A DNA stretch of 64,000 nt from Runella sp. SP2 (GTDB lineage Bacteria > Bacteroidota > Bacteroidia > Cytophagales > Spirosomataceae), in contig NZ_CP031030.1 of assembly GCF_003711225.1 (NCBI RefSeq), forward strand, positions 3,410,001-3,474,000, written 5' to 3'. This document shows positions 9,409-31,117 of the stretch, one piece after another. The translations under genes and the position numbers were made by a program. Below the pieces are notes generated by a model. The model saw nothing but the letters and a program-made list of their open reading frames with translations, was not told where the DNA came from and did no database searches. Every line of letters begins with the position of its first letter. Within the stretch, counting starts at the first letter, position 1.

Positions 9409-10839
9409 TTAATGCACCCTGAAATTCCATTTAGAATTATCACTTTCAAAGTCAAATTCGGCAAGCATCGGTGTGCTATCTCCTGATGATACCAATGCCA
9501 GTTTTTTGCCCGAATTTGGCACGACCTTGGGCATGATTCGATAGGTACCATCCGTTAGCTGGTCTATTCGCCATAATTGTTCTGGACTACCTGTAAAAAC
9601 GGGGACAGTTATTACCTGAGCATCTGCGGTTGCGGATAATGCTCGTTCAGTACCTGCTAATACAATTTTGTAATAAGGACCGCCTAAATAACCAGTAGAG
9701 TCAGGCGCATCGGTAATGGTCCATTTTTGGTGAGGGCGATGCATGTAATCACCTATGCGTACATTAATGTTACCTGTTGGCCAATTTTTAATCACATCAG
9801 CTAATTCCTGAGCAGGCACTGGTTTAATAGGCTCGGTATTGGCTTGGCTGAAGCCTCGCGGGGCAACAGCCATCCTGCTAAAATCTACGGCGAGTTCTAA
9901 ACCATATCCTCTTCTGACCGATTCTATTTCATAAGTTCCCTCTTTAAATTTTTCACCCGCTATCGGCCAGCCATCTTTCCAGACAATGGGAAGGATACCC
10001 AATACACTGCGACCACCCTGATCTAAATCTGCCTCATAATGAATTGACATTTTTTCAACACCTTTTTCAAGAATTATTCGTCCAAAATGCCCGGGGCCTA
10101 TGAGTCGCCCACGCGTAGCCACCACCATTTTACCACCACCTTCCATCATGCTTCTACCTACATTATCAACGTAAGGCCCAGTTACTTTTTTAGAACGACC
10201 CACTACTACATTATACGTTGAGTTTGCACCATCGCAACAGCTCCCGTGGGTAGCAAGCAAATAATACCAACCATCGCGATATATCAAATCAGCAGCCTCA
10301 CAAACTATGGCTACATCTACAGGTTTATTTCCATCTTTGAGTTTTCCTGTTTTTGGATCCAGCTCAATAATGCGAGTGAATCCATAGTAGGTACCGTAAG
10401 CTAACCAGAGGCGACCTGTGGTAGGGTCTAACATGATACCAGGGTCTATGGCATCGTTTTCTTCGTAACCATCAGAGGTAGCCACTATTACGGGTTCAGA
10501 ATACTTAAAGTCGGGCGATTTTGGATCAAGTGTCTTATTCCACATTGTATAGATAATACCTTTGTGCGAAGGACTACCACCAGTTGCCCCATAAACCACC
10601 AGATAACGATTACCAATTTTGATAGCATCGGGAGCAGCGCCCCCACCTGGCCTGACACCACCTCCAAACCACGTCCAGCCATCTTCTGATATTAACCCTC
10701 CGCCACCTGTTCCAAAGGTGTAGAATTTTCCGTCACATTCTACAATCGTTGAAGGGTCATGGATGAAAGGTTTGCCTACCTGAGCTAATACAGTAGTTGA
10801 AAGTAGTACTGATAAAAAAACAATTAGTTTACATTTCAT
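9409..10839 (-). CDS. GH43 endo-arabinanase-like enzyme with C-terminal extension
   Basis: 476 residues with a signal peptide (1-19, TTVLA). The five-bladed GH43 propeller fills about 22-310. The expected triad is visible: base Asp28 in FIHDPSTI, Asp132 in DAIDPGIMLD and acid Glu181 in VCEAADLIYRDGWYYL. The segment CCDGANSTYNVVVGRSKKVTG (about 201-221) is typical of alpha-1,5-L-arabinanases, so endo-arabinanase is the best guess; arabinofuranosidase remains possible. The C-terminal third (about 350-476, HQKWTITDAP, EQLWRIDQLTDGTYRI, KWNFRV) looks like a ricin-type beta-trefoil carbohydrate-binding module with repeated Q/K-x-W motifs. The gene is 26 bases after the 10866 gene and 80 before the small secreted protein gene. 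Confidence 0.88.
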   Translation of the reverse strand: MKCKLIVFLSVLLSTTVLAQVGKPFIHDPSTIVECDGKFYTFGTGGGGLISEDGWTWFGGGVRPGGGAAPDAIKIGNRYLVVYGATGGSPSHKGIIYTMWNKTLDPKSPDFKYSEPVIVATSDGYEENDAIDPGIMLDPTTGRLWLAYGTYYGFTRIIELDPKTGKLKDGNKPVDVAIVCEAADLIYRDGWYYLLATHGSCCDGANSTYNVVVGRSKKVTGPYVDNVGRSMMEGGGKMVVATRGRLIGPGHFGRIILEKGVEKMSIHYEADLDQGGRSVLGILPIVWKDGWPIAGEKFKEGTYEIESVRRGYGLELAVDFSRMAVAPRGFSQANTEPIKPVPAQELADVIKNWPTGNINVRIGDYMHRPHQKWTITDAPDSTGYLGGPYYKIVLAGTERALSATADAQVITVPVFTGSPEQLWRIDQLTDGTYRIMPKVVPNSGKKLALVSSGDSTPMLAEFDFESDNSKWNFRVH

Positions 10840-10865
10840 TTCTGTGTTAATATTTTGATTGGAAT

Positions 10866-11624
10866 TTAATCTTTGCTGATACTGATATTTTTGACAGGTT
10901 TGTCGCTTTTGTCAATAAAACGAAGGCAAAAATTAGCCATCCCTGGGCCATTAATTACGGCTCCCCGAATAATATTTCTCCCCTTTTTTAAGGTTAATAA
11001 TGGTGAAGCCACATTGTCAACTATCATATCTCTGTCACCTGAGAGCATCAGTACTTCTTGACCATTGAGCCAAAACATCCCTCCCGAATTACATCCAGCA
11101 GTCATCCTTACATTCTGTATTTCCTCTGAACAGTCAATGACGGTAACCAACCAAAAAAGTAAGCCATACTTTGGTTTGTTGATGTCATAGGAAAAATTGA
11201 ACAAATTAAAATTAAAGGTTTTACTATCCAGAGCATACCACTTGAGAGACTCATTACCAACCTTTACCATTTCACCAGCCTTGGGTATCATTAAATAATC
11301 TTCCGAAAAATTATTGTTTTTGAACTCACTGCGTAAGTAATTGTCGGTGAAGATATTATTTCTTGCTATGTCTTTCTTGATTGGTTCTAACACCAACCAC
11401 CTATGAATAAAACCATTGGCATAGGGAGCTATTTTAGTGTTGGTAGCCAATTTGAAGTGCCTTGTTAATGTATGTGTAGTGTCACCTTTTATAGGTATTG
11501 GTGGCAGCGGTGCTCTTTGCTGACCAGGGGGCTGCGCAATGGCTTGATGTATAAAAGTTTGTCCACCAAGCAGAATGCTCAATGCCAAAAGTGGAGAGAA
11601 TAATTTTTGTAAGCTTTTCATCAT
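10866..11624 (-). CDS. Secreted protein with C-terminal jelly-roll-like domain, esterase-associated type
   Basis: 252 residues; a second Met at 11621 is an alternative start. A signal peptide ends near HQAIAQ (about 31). No catalytic motif is visible: there is no GxSxG or GDS. The segments FIHRWLVLEPIKKDIARNN, LKWYALDSKTFNFNLF, LLFWLVTVIDC and KGRNIIRGAVINGPGMANFC suggest a galactose-binding-like beta sandwich. Similar segments are, as I recall, found appended to bacterial acetylxylan-esterase-like proteins, here as a free-standing protein. It may bind carbohydrate or serve as an accessory subunit (inference). It precedes the GH43 gene by 26 bases and probably shares its transcript. Confidence 0.65.
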   Translation of the reverse strand: MMKSLQKLFSPLLALSILLGGQTFIHQAIAQPPGQQRAPLPPIPIKGDTTHTLTRHFKLATNTKIAPYANGFIHRWLVLEPIKKDIARNNIFTDNYLRSEFKNNNFSEDYLMIPKAGEMVKVGNESLKWYALDSKTFNFNLFNFSYDINKPKYGLLFWLVTVIDCSEEIQNVRMTAGCNSGGMFWLNGQEVLMLSGDRDMIVDNVASPLLTLKKGRNIIRGAVINGPGMANFCLRFIDKSDKPVKNISISKD

Positions 11625-11721
11625 TTGGGTTCTTTAAAAACAAGCCAACTTTCACTTATAAGTATATTTTCAAAATTCGCTCACTATTCATGATTTTGGA
11701 CCAACTACTTTACTTATCTGG

Positions 11722-11777
11722 CTTCGGCTTCACACAGATACTAATAATCAGAAATTGTATTCTGCGCGAAGCCGAAG
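11722..11777. other. Inverted repeat in the 184-bp gap upstream of 11624
   Basis: CTTCGGCTTC (11722-11731) and GAAGCCGAAG (11768-11777) are perfect 10-bp arms around a 36-base loop. It sits about 30 bases after the stop of the double-CE1 gene. It may be a weak terminator or another intergenic repeat; nothing else was seen in this gap. Confidence 0.5.
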
Positions 11778-11808
11778 GGAACTCCTACTCTACATCCCAG
11801 ACCATCGT

Positions 11809-13764
<1,956 letters not shown>

Positions 13765-13808
13765 TCATTTCTTTCTTTCTCCCGCAGAAGAACGCTGAAA
13801 AATACAAA

Positions 13809-13853
13809 CGCAGATTTTCGCTGAAAAAAGCTTATTAAAACGATGAATCTGCG
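13809..13853. repeat. Intergenic CGCAGATT / AATCTGCG hairpin
   Basis: CGCAGATT (13809-13816) and AATCTGCG (13846-13853) form an inverted repeat, followed by further TCTGCGG words to about 13887. Such TCTGCG-rich stretches recur between genes in many Cytophagales genomes as I recall. It lies in the gap between the double-CE1 and CE15 genes. Confidence 0.5.
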
Positions 13854-13911
13854 CTTGTCTGCGGCTCTCAATCTGCACCAATCTGCGGGTAAAACTCTAT
13901 TCCATTCTACT

Positions 13912-15303
13912 TCATTCAAAATATTTACAGTCGCCCCAATAGCGACAGGCCCACGCAATCCACGTGCTCCAGTTGGGGCCTGTACTATGTCCGCCTGCGT
14001 GTTGCCGAAACGCTATTTCTCCGTCAATCAGCGGAGTGCCGAGGCGGGGAAATTCGGAGGTTCCTAAATCTTTTTTGCCAAATAGTTTGTACACAGGTCC
14101 CGCATGGACACCCGCCAGAAACATCCCTTTGGCATCCACCCACTGGCCTTCCACCTGTGGTGAGCCTGAGCTGATAAAAACGGGACGGGGAGCCGACAAC
14201 GCCACCAGCGAGTGACCATCGACGGGCATATCCTGCGGCGTGAGCGGCCCTGCGTACTTCAAAAAATTGCCGCAAAACCAATGGTATTCGCCCGAACCTG
14301 CCAGATTTTCGACCTGCTCGCCGAAGATTCGACGTAAAATCTTAGCGCCACCTGCCCCTGATGACCCAATGAAAGCCAGCGAGAAACGAGGCTCAAAGGC
14401 CATGGCGACGGCGGTGGCTTTTCCGTAGCGCGAAAGCCCTTCGATGGCAATGCGCTTGGTATCAACGTCCTTGTCCGTTTCAAAATAATCAACGGCGCGG
14501 CTGGCACCCCACGCCCATGCCCGCAATGCACCCCAATCGTCAGGCTTTCGGAATTGCCCCTTGTTGCACAGGCCGATGATGCCTTCGGTCAGCCCTGCGC
14601 CATTGTCGGCCTGAATGCTGGAGGGCACAAGGATGGCGTATCCCCAACCTCGGGAAATCAGTTGCTCTTTCCACGTAGGTTCGCCCGCCGACCCTAACCC
14701 AATGGGCTGAATGGGAGCATTATTTCCAAACGGTGAACGGATAAAGCCAAATTCCATGACCACGGGGACGGGGCCCGACGCAGTTTTAGGAGTTGCCAAC
14801 ACCAGTTCAATGTTGACACTGATGGATGGGTACGCCGAATTCTCCACCACACCCCGCAGCGTTTTTTCTTTAATGGATTGATTCCCAACGGTAGTATCTT
14901 TGACCGACACTACCTGCCAGTTTACGTTCGGAATGACGGCGGGCAATCGACCATAAACTTCCCGTTCAAAATCTTCCACCAATTCAGGCCGCTTGCTAGC
15001 AACCCAATCTTTGGCCGACTTTACTTTCTTTCCGTTTTTGAGTACCAACGGATCGGGTAATGTATAAGGCAGCACCTTCGCTTCGTCCCGATTGGCGGCA
15101 TTGGGTGCCGAAGGGTTGCCCGATGGCCCCGAACGAAGCGATTGGATGCCTAGCTGGTTCAGCATTTGCCGATGGTCGGCCGCTGTTTTTCGCTGCATCC
15201 GTGCCATCAGGCTATCCTGTTCGGGCGTGCGGCGTGGTTGCTGCGCAAAGGCAGCTGTCAGGGCAAGGAAACCATGCAGACACAGCAGAACCGTTTTTCT
15301 CAT
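13912..15303 (-). CDS. CE15 glucuronoyl esterase
   Basis: 463 residues from the ATG at 15303. The frame is open to 15378, but MRKTVLLCLHGFLALTAAFAQ at 15303 is a good signal peptide and avoids overlap with the 15317 gene. CE15 enzymes cut the ester between lignin alcohols and 4-O-methyl-glucuronic acid on xylan. The nucleophile elbow is Ser291 in EGLSRYGKA; the family consensus has Cys before Ser, and here it is Leu. The active-site His is probably His439 in HAGGHSTGPNW. Supporting stretches are FGFIRSPFG, DDWGALRAWAWGASRAVDYFE and FIGSSGAGGAKILRR. The length is typical for a bacterial CE15 enzyme. It is 13 bases downstream of the CE1 gene at 15317, consistent with joint removal of lignin and ferulate cross-links. 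Confidence 0.93.
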   Translation of the reverse strand: MRKTVLLCLHGFLALTAAFAQQPRRTPEQDSLMARMQRKTAADHRQMLNQLGIQSLRSGPSGNPSAPNAANRDEAKVLPYTLPDPLVLKNGKKVKSAKDWVASKRPELVEDFEREVYGRLPAVIPNVNWQVVSVKDTTVGNQSIKEKTLRGVVENSAYPSISVNIELVLATPKTASGPVPVVMEFGFIRSPFGNNAPIQPIGLGSAGEPTWKEQLISRGWGYAILVPSSIQADNGAGLTEGIIGLCNKGQFRKPDDWGALRAWAWGASRAVDYFETDKDVDTKRIAIEGLSRYGKATAVAMAFEPRFSLAFIGSSGAGGAKILRRIFGEQVENLAGSGEYHWFCGNFLKYAGPLTPQDMPVDGHSLVALSAPRPVFISSGSPQVEGQWVDAKGMFLAGVHAGPVYKLFGKKDLGTSEFPRLGTPLIDGEIAFRQHAGGHSTGPNWSTWIAWACRYWGDCKYFE

Positions 15304-15316
15304 CTGATTTTTGGTG

Positions 15317-18695
<3,379 letters not shown>

Positions 18696-18729
18696 TGGTT
18701 TACTGATTGGTTAAGGGTGTATTGGTTTA

Positions 18730-21952
<3,223 letters not shown>

Positions 21953-21975
21953 CGTTTACGCCGTAATTTGATTCG

Positions 21976-26311
<4,336 letters not shown>

Positions 26312-26384
26312 TTCGCTAATGTTTTTTTAAATTCTTTCACCCTAAAAAGCTTATTTGGGTTTCTCGCCAGAACAAAAGTTTTTT

Positions 26385-26447
26385 ACCACATAGGCACATA
26401 GAAAACATAGATTTTTTTCCCTTTTGTGCCCTATGTAACTATGTGGT
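26385..26447. repeat. Intergenic ACCACATAG hairpin repeat
   Basis: ACCACATAG-G-CACATAG (26385-26401) pairs with CTATGTAACTATGTGGT (26431-26447) around a 29-base loop, with about two mismatches. It sits in the 184-bp gap between GH43 and GH97. Similar CATAG-rich inverted repeats are, from memory, dispersed in several Bacteroidota genomes. Confidence 0.6.
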
Positions 26448-26495
26448 TTATATGAGTCCGCTGAATACTCTGTTTCTCAGGCAGACTGTCAGTAT

Positions 26496-28073
26496 CTATT
26501 CCTTCGCCGTAATCTTGTCTTCTATTCGGAAATAATCAAAGTCGGCAAAGCCGCCCGTGGATTGGGTAGCGTAGTTGAACAACCCGAAACGGTAGCCCAT
26601 AAAATGCGGGATGGTATAAGGCATTTTCAGAGGCTCACCGATTTTCGCCCAAACCTTGCCGTCGAGGCTGTAAAAGAAATGAGCGATGTCGGCGCGGTTC
26701 TTGAAATTACATTCCGCCTTGACGTACAGCGTGTTTTGCGAAAGCGGGATGTTGTCAATCTCAACGGGTTTTCCCGTATTGGCACTCACCATAACGATTG
26801 ATTTTTTCCCTTTACCCACCTTTATCCCCACCAAACCAAAATTCTTTTGTAACAATCCCAACCCCGCGAAATCACCTTCTTTCATGTTAGAGGCATCCAG
26901 CAAGGTCGAGCCCGTCGATTCGGGGCCGATGGTACGCTGGGTGAGGGTGTTGCGGGCGAGAACAAACGACGTATCAATCCGTCCCGTTTTTAAACGCAAA
27001 AAGCCTTTTCGTTCAGCTACCGTCCAGAGTGCATTGTCAGGGTTGTGATTCCATTGCCACACTAACGGCAAGGCGGCTTCGCCTTTTTTGCGGGCAAATT
27101 CGTCCGAGGCTACAATACTGGGAATGAGCGATTTATTGGCTGGCAAATCCAGCGTTTCGGGGACTTTTCCGTTAACGCCCAACACAGGCCAGCCGTTTTC
27201 CCACGTTACAGGCACCAAATACGGAATGCGGCCAACCCCGCCGTAATCGCGGAACAGGTACGAGAACCAGCGACCGTCGGGCGTATCAATCAATCCACCC
27301 TGTGCCACGCCCAAATCCTGCAACGCCACGCGACCTTCCCACGGCCCCGTGATTTTGTCGGCGCGGTGGATAATCACCGTCCGCATACCGCCCCGTGGCC
27401 AGCAGATATTGAAGAGGTAGTATTTACCGTTGTGTTTAAAAAGCTGAGAGCCTTCAGCGCCCAGCATGATATTATTCCCTGCTGGCAAACTGGCATTCTC
27501 AATCACCACCGTTTCGGTTGTCCCTTCGCGGACGCCCGTGAGGTCATCGTTGAGTTCCACCAATTTGAGTTTCCCTGCGCCATAAATTAAATAAGCCTTG
27601 TCGTTTTCATCAAAAAACAGGGTGTGGTCATGGTAAGAGGGCTTAAACGTGGCAACTTTCCAAGGCCCTTTTTCGATGTTTTTAGACGACCAGATGTAGG
27701 TTTTTCCCGTGGTTTGGGCAAACGTCGTCACGTAGTAAGTACCCTTGTGAAAGCGCAGGCTGCTCGCCCACGAACCTCGTCCATACGTTCCTTTCCCGTC
27801 GGTGAGGTTTAGCGAAGGCACATTGGCCAGCGTGTCATAGAGATACCCGACCATCTGCCAGTTGACCAGATCGTTTGATTTCATGATGGGCAGCCCAGGG
27901 CTCATGTGCATGGTGGTGCTGCTCATGTAGTACGTTTTCCCGACGCGAATCATGGCTAAATCGGGCACGTCGGCATAAATGATGGGATTGCGGGCGGTTT
28001 GTGCCGTGGCCGTACTTGAAATTAATAATCCCAGAAGGGTAATATAAAGAGTAAAAAAGAAACGTTTTGTCAT
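26496..28073 (-). CDS. GH43 beta-xylosidase/arabinofuranosidase with C-terminal concanavalin-like domain
   Basis: 525 residues with a signal peptide (1-25, STATAQ). The GH43 propeller (about 28-325) opens with YADVPDLAMIRVGKTYYM, as in subfamily-12-like enzymes. Candidate catalytic residues are Asp35 or Asp38, Asp149 in YHDHTLFF and Glu207 in LGAEGSQLF. A beta-sandwich domain (about 330-520, ASDEFARKKGEAALPLVWQWNHN, FFYSLDGKVWAKIG) ends the protein and is common in xylan-active GH43 enzymes. It probably removes arabinose or xylose from arabinoxylan. It is 21 bases after the VOC gene. Confidence 0.9.
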   Translation of the reverse strand: MTKRFFFTLYITLLGLLISSTATAQTARNPIIYADVPDLAMIRVGKTYYMSSTTMHMSPGLPIMKSNDLVNWQMVGYLYDTLANVPSLNLTDGKGTYGRGSWASSLRFHKGTYYVTTFAQTTGKTYIWSSKNIEKGPWKVATFKPSYHDHTLFFDENDKAYLIYGAGKLKLVELNDDLTGVREGTTETVVIENASLPAGNNIMLGAEGSQLFKHNGKYYLFNICWPRGGMRTVIIHRADKITGPWEGRVALQDLGVAQGGLIDTPDGRWFSYLFRDYGGVGRIPYLVPVTWENGWPVLGVNGKVPETLDLPANKSLIPSIVASDEFARKKGEAALPLVWQWNHNPDNALWTVAERKGFLRLKTGRIDTSFVLARNTLTQRTIGPESTGSTLLDASNMKEGDFAGLGLLQKNFGLVGIKVGKGKKSIVMVSANTGKPVEIDNIPLSQNTLYVKAECNFKNRADIAHFFYSLDGKVWAKIGEPLKMPYTIPHFMGYRFGLFNYATQSTGGFADFDYFRIEDKITAKE

Positions 28074-28094
28074 ATTCCTGATTTGATTTTTGCA

Positions 28095-28634
28095 TTATTC
28101 AAGCGGCCCGATAAGCTCAACAAAGTTGCCGTCGGGGTCCTGAACAAGTACAAAATGAGCGTTCTTATTTAGTGGCGTGGGCGTAGTCCCCAAAAAGGCA
28201 ACATTTTGTTTAGTTAATCGCTCAATGATTGGTTTTAAGGACTTTACATTGATTGTAATGTACTGCATACCCGTATCATCCTGAATGACTTTGGGCATGG
28301 GATGAGCCGCTTTTTTGCCGAAACTCATGAGTTTCCATTCGTTGGCTTCGGGACTATTTTCTAGTTTAAGGACGGTTACGTTTGTCGCAACACCGTTTGT
28401 AAGTCCAGAACGTTTGCCAAATTCTTCATTGATAGTAAAGCTTCCAGTTTTTACCATGCCAATGCCGTTGACGTAAAAATCGAGCGCTCGGTCAATATCG
28501 GCGACCACAACACCTACACCAATAAGTTTGCTGGAAAAATTGGATTGAGCACCTGCTGAAAGGCTGAAGAGCCAGCCTGCTACAAGCAAGAGGATAGACC
28601 GTGTTACTTTGACACAATTTCGTTTGTACGTCAT
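28095..28634 (-). CDS. Secreted VOC/glyoxalase-like protein
   Basis: 179 residues. The N-terminus (about 1-30, SILLLVAGWLFSLSAGAQ) is a signal peptide, which is unusual for this normally cytoplasmic fold. The remainder is one vicinal-oxygen-chelate domain made of two beta-alpha-beta-beta-beta units: IGVGVVVADIDRALDFYVNGIGM at the start and AHFVLVQDPDGNFVELIGP at the end, the latter holding the usual metal-ligand Glu of the family. It could act on a small aromatic such as released ferulate, or bind a sugar. That is inference from its position between the GH127 and GH43 genes (34 and 21 bases away). The substrate is unknown. Confidence 0.82.
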   Translation of the reverse strand: MTYKRNCVKVTRSILLLVAGWLFSLSAGAQSNFSSKLIGVGVVVADIDRALDFYVNGIGMVKTGSFTINEEFGKRSGLTNGVATNVTVLKLENSPEANEWKLMSFGKKAAHPMPKVIQDDTGMQYITINVKSLKPIIERLTKQNVAFLGTTPTPLNKNAHFVLVQDPDGNFVELIGPLE

Positions 28635-28668
28635 TTTTGTTATCGTTAATTGCTAAAAGAATAGATAT

Positions 28669-30951
28669 TTATTTTACCAATCTTATCTGAAAAAACCGTG
28701 GCGTCGGCCTGCCATTTTCGGAGGAAATTTTTAGCTTAACAAGTTCTTTATCATCGGTTTTTACTGTAATCACTTTGTCTTTTACGGCGAGTAATTCCGC
28801 AGCCCGATCATTGATAAAAATACCCACATCCTCCGTTTTCAGATTTCCCGAAAAATGAATCTCAAGCGTTTTGCCCGCCAACTCTTTGTTTTGCAACTGA
28901 TACGAAATGTACGAGCGAGTATTTCGCCAGAAACGGCCGTCGTCGTCGTAGCCCGAGTCGCTTTTTTCGCCCTTATACGCATGATCTACCTCGGGTTGTT
29001 GTTCGCCGCAATTCACCTTATCAACCGTTCGGGCTTCCAGTGCCAATGCCTCGGCTTCCTGCTGACGTCGGGTTGCTTTTTGGGCATCAAAATCCGCCTG
29101 CGTAAAAGTCTGGAAATACATCTGGTAACGGGCATCGTGGATTTCGTAGAACGGTTGCAGCGTCAGCGAATCGAGGGTAAAGGTCAGATTACCAGCTGGT
29201 TTCACTTTTGAAAGATAGGAGTCGGCATTGCCAATCAACGCGTACGCTTTGTCGATGGGGTACAGTTTCCCTTTGGTTTCGTGCCCCATGCGGCTGTCGT
29301 CGGCAAACAGCCCGACCAAATCGGTTTTAGCGGTTTGCGCCGCCAACACAATCGGCCCGTGCACAAACGCCGCCCAGTTGGAGTTGTCGGGCAGGTATTC
29401 CAGTTTGGTTGAGGTCGAAAAACGCACCGTCACTTTATCGCCCGATTTCCATTTTTTCTCAATACTCATGTAGTGTGCGGGCTGGGCGCTGACAGGATAC
29501 TTTTTCCCATTGACCAAAACCTCAACATTTTCCGCCCATTTCGGGGAACGGATTTGCAAGGCAAACGTCTGTGATTTAGTCAGTTTCAGCACCAGTTCTG
29601 TCTGGTTTTTGTACGGAAACTCCGTGCTTTGGGTGAGTTGAATATTTTTCTCCTTCCAGTCTAAGGTGGAAGGGATAAACAGGTTGACAAACAGGTCATT
29701 GGCCGAATGACTGTAAATCAGTTCACCGTATTTGGTATGGTTTTCGATGCCCGAACCAACGCAGCACCACATGCTGGTTTCGGGTTGCGAATAGACCCGA
29801 TAATGGTTGGGGCGAATGGGCGTAAAATACACAAAGCCACCCTTTTGCGGATGCTGACTCGACAGGATGTGGTTGTACAAAACCCGTTCGTAAAAGTCGA
29901 GATAAGACGGGTCGTTTTTGTCCAGAAACAGCGCTTTGCTCAACCGCAGCATGTTAAACGAATTGCAGGTTTCAGGCCCCTGATTCGATTTAAGCATCGA
30001 ACTGAAATCAGTTGTCGGGTTAAAATGCTCCCGCACGCTGTTTCCGCCGAAGGCCACACTGCGGGTTTGGGCTACATTTTGCCAGAAAAAACGCGCCGCT
30101 TCCGACCAGTCGTTATTGCCAGTCAGTTGCGCAATCTTTTCAAACCCAATCACCTTCGGAATCTGAGTATTGGCATGTAAACCAGTCAGTTTGTCCTGTT
30201 TTTGCAGTAACGGATTCAGAATAGCGCGGTGAGAAATACGCTGGGCGGTGGTCAAATACTTTTGGTTTTTGGTCAACAGGTACAGGTCGGCAAAAACCTC
30301 GTTCATGCCCCCGTGCTCGGTACGAAGGATTTGCTGGATTTGGTCGTCCGAAAGCGGCTGTATGAGTTCGACAAACCAATCCCCCAAACCGACCAATACC
30401 TGTTTGGCTTGCTGATTACCCGCAAATTCGTAGGCATCCCGCAAGCCTGCAAACAACTTATGAATGTTGTAGAGCGGCACCCACGTGTTGTTCAGCCCGA
30501 AACTGCTGCCGTCGATGTCGCCTTTGTGAATCCGTTCCCAAAACACCTTTCCCTGAGGAATACCGCCTACGTAGCCGTTGCAGTTTTTGGCCTGACACTG
30601 AGCCAGTTGCTCCACCATGTAATCGAGCCGCTTTTTCAGTTCGGCATTGCCCGTCGAGGCATACATCATGGCCAGCGCCGACAGGTAATGCCCACCGATG
30701 TGGCCGTCCAGTCCCGAGCTTTCCCAGTTGCCGTAGCGTTCGGCTTTCAGGGGTAATCCTGCGTCGATGAGGTATGGCGCCAGCAGCTTATCTGGGTTCA
30801 GCGACAGGATGTACCGCATATCCACATCCTGCGCGTTTTTAAAAGCACCGCTTGTCACCTTCACCTCCTGAAGGGTGAACGGTTGCATCTGCCCGAATGC
30901 CGAAAAGCTGAGCAGGAAAGCGGTTATGGTATGTGTTAGTAAGGTTCGCAA
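28669..30951 (-). CDS. GH127 beta-L-arabinofuranosidase-like
   Basis: 760 residues starting at a TTG (30951); no in-frame ATG precedes the end of the signal peptide (RTLLTHTITAFLLSFSAFGQ), so TTG is chosen. The (alpha/alpha)6 catalytic domain spans about 25-420. The zinc-thiolate site of GH127 is visible: Glu327 and Cys329 in GPETCNSF, Cys396 and Cys397 in MWCCVGSG, with spacing as in the studied Bifidobacterium enzyme, where the first Cys of the pair is the nucleophile. C-terminal beta sandwiches follow (about 430-760, with KVNCGEQQPEVDHAY, GYDDDGRFWRN). It hydrolyses beta-L-arabinofuranosides, as on extensin or complex arabinans. It is downstream of the 31083 GH43 gene with a 131-base gap carrying hairpins. 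Confidence 0.92.
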   Translation of the reverse strand: MRTLLTHTITAFLLSFSAFGQMQPFTLQEVKVTSGAFKNAQDVDMRYILSLNPDKLLAPYLIDAGLPLKAERYGNWESSGLDGHIGGHYLSALAMMYASTGNAELKKRLDYMVEQLAQCQAKNCNGYVGGIPQGKVFWERIHKGDIDGSSFGLNNTWVPLYNIHKLFAGLRDAYEFAGNQQAKQVLVGLGDWFVELIQPLSDDQIQQILRTEHGGMNEVFADLYLLTKNQKYLTTAQRISHRAILNPLLQKQDKLTGLHANTQIPKVIGFEKIAQLTGNNDWSEAARFFWQNVAQTRSVAFGGNSVREHFNPTTDFSSMLKSNQGPETCNSFNMLRLSKALFLDKNDPSYLDFYERVLYNHILSSQHPQKGGFVYFTPIRPNHYRVYSQPETSMWCCVGSGIENHTKYGELIYSHSANDLFVNLFIPSTLDWKEKNIQLTQSTEFPYKNQTELVLKLTKSQTFALQIRSPKWAENVEVLVNGKKYPVSAQPAHYMSIEKKWKSGDKVTVRFSTSTKLEYLPDNSNWAAFVHGPIVLAAQTAKTDLVGLFADDSRMGHETKGKLYPIDKAYALIGNADSYLSKVKPAGNLTFTLDSLTLQPFYEIHDARYQMYFQTFTQADFDAQKATRRQQEAEALALEARTVDKVNCGEQQPEVDHAYKGEKSDSGYDDDGRFWRNTRSYISYQLQNKELAGKTLEIHFSGNLKTEDVGIFINDRAAELLAVKDKVITVKTDDKELVKLKISSENGRPTPRFFQIRLVK

Positions 30952-30967
30952 GGCATTGTTTTTTAAT

Positions 30968-31117
30968 CCTTGGAAAGGTTTTGAACCTTTCCAAGATTAG
31001 ATATTTTTTATTTCAATACAGGATCATTGCCACTGTATTTCATTTCATCCTTGGAAAGGTTTTGAACCTTTCCAAGGGTACATTATTTCAATACAGGATC
31101 ATTACCGCTGTATTTCA
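30968..31117. repeat. Hairpin - gene tail - hairpin - gene tail duplication
   Basis: A 10-bp stem hairpin CTTGGAAAGG / CCTTTCCAAG occurs at 30968-30995 and again at 31049-31077. Each lies next to a 35-base copy of the 3' end of the GH43 gene: 31083-31117 is the real end and 31008-31042 a copy differing at 2 of 35 bases. The copy still encodes the last ten residues of the enzyme plus the stop. Confidence 0.9.
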
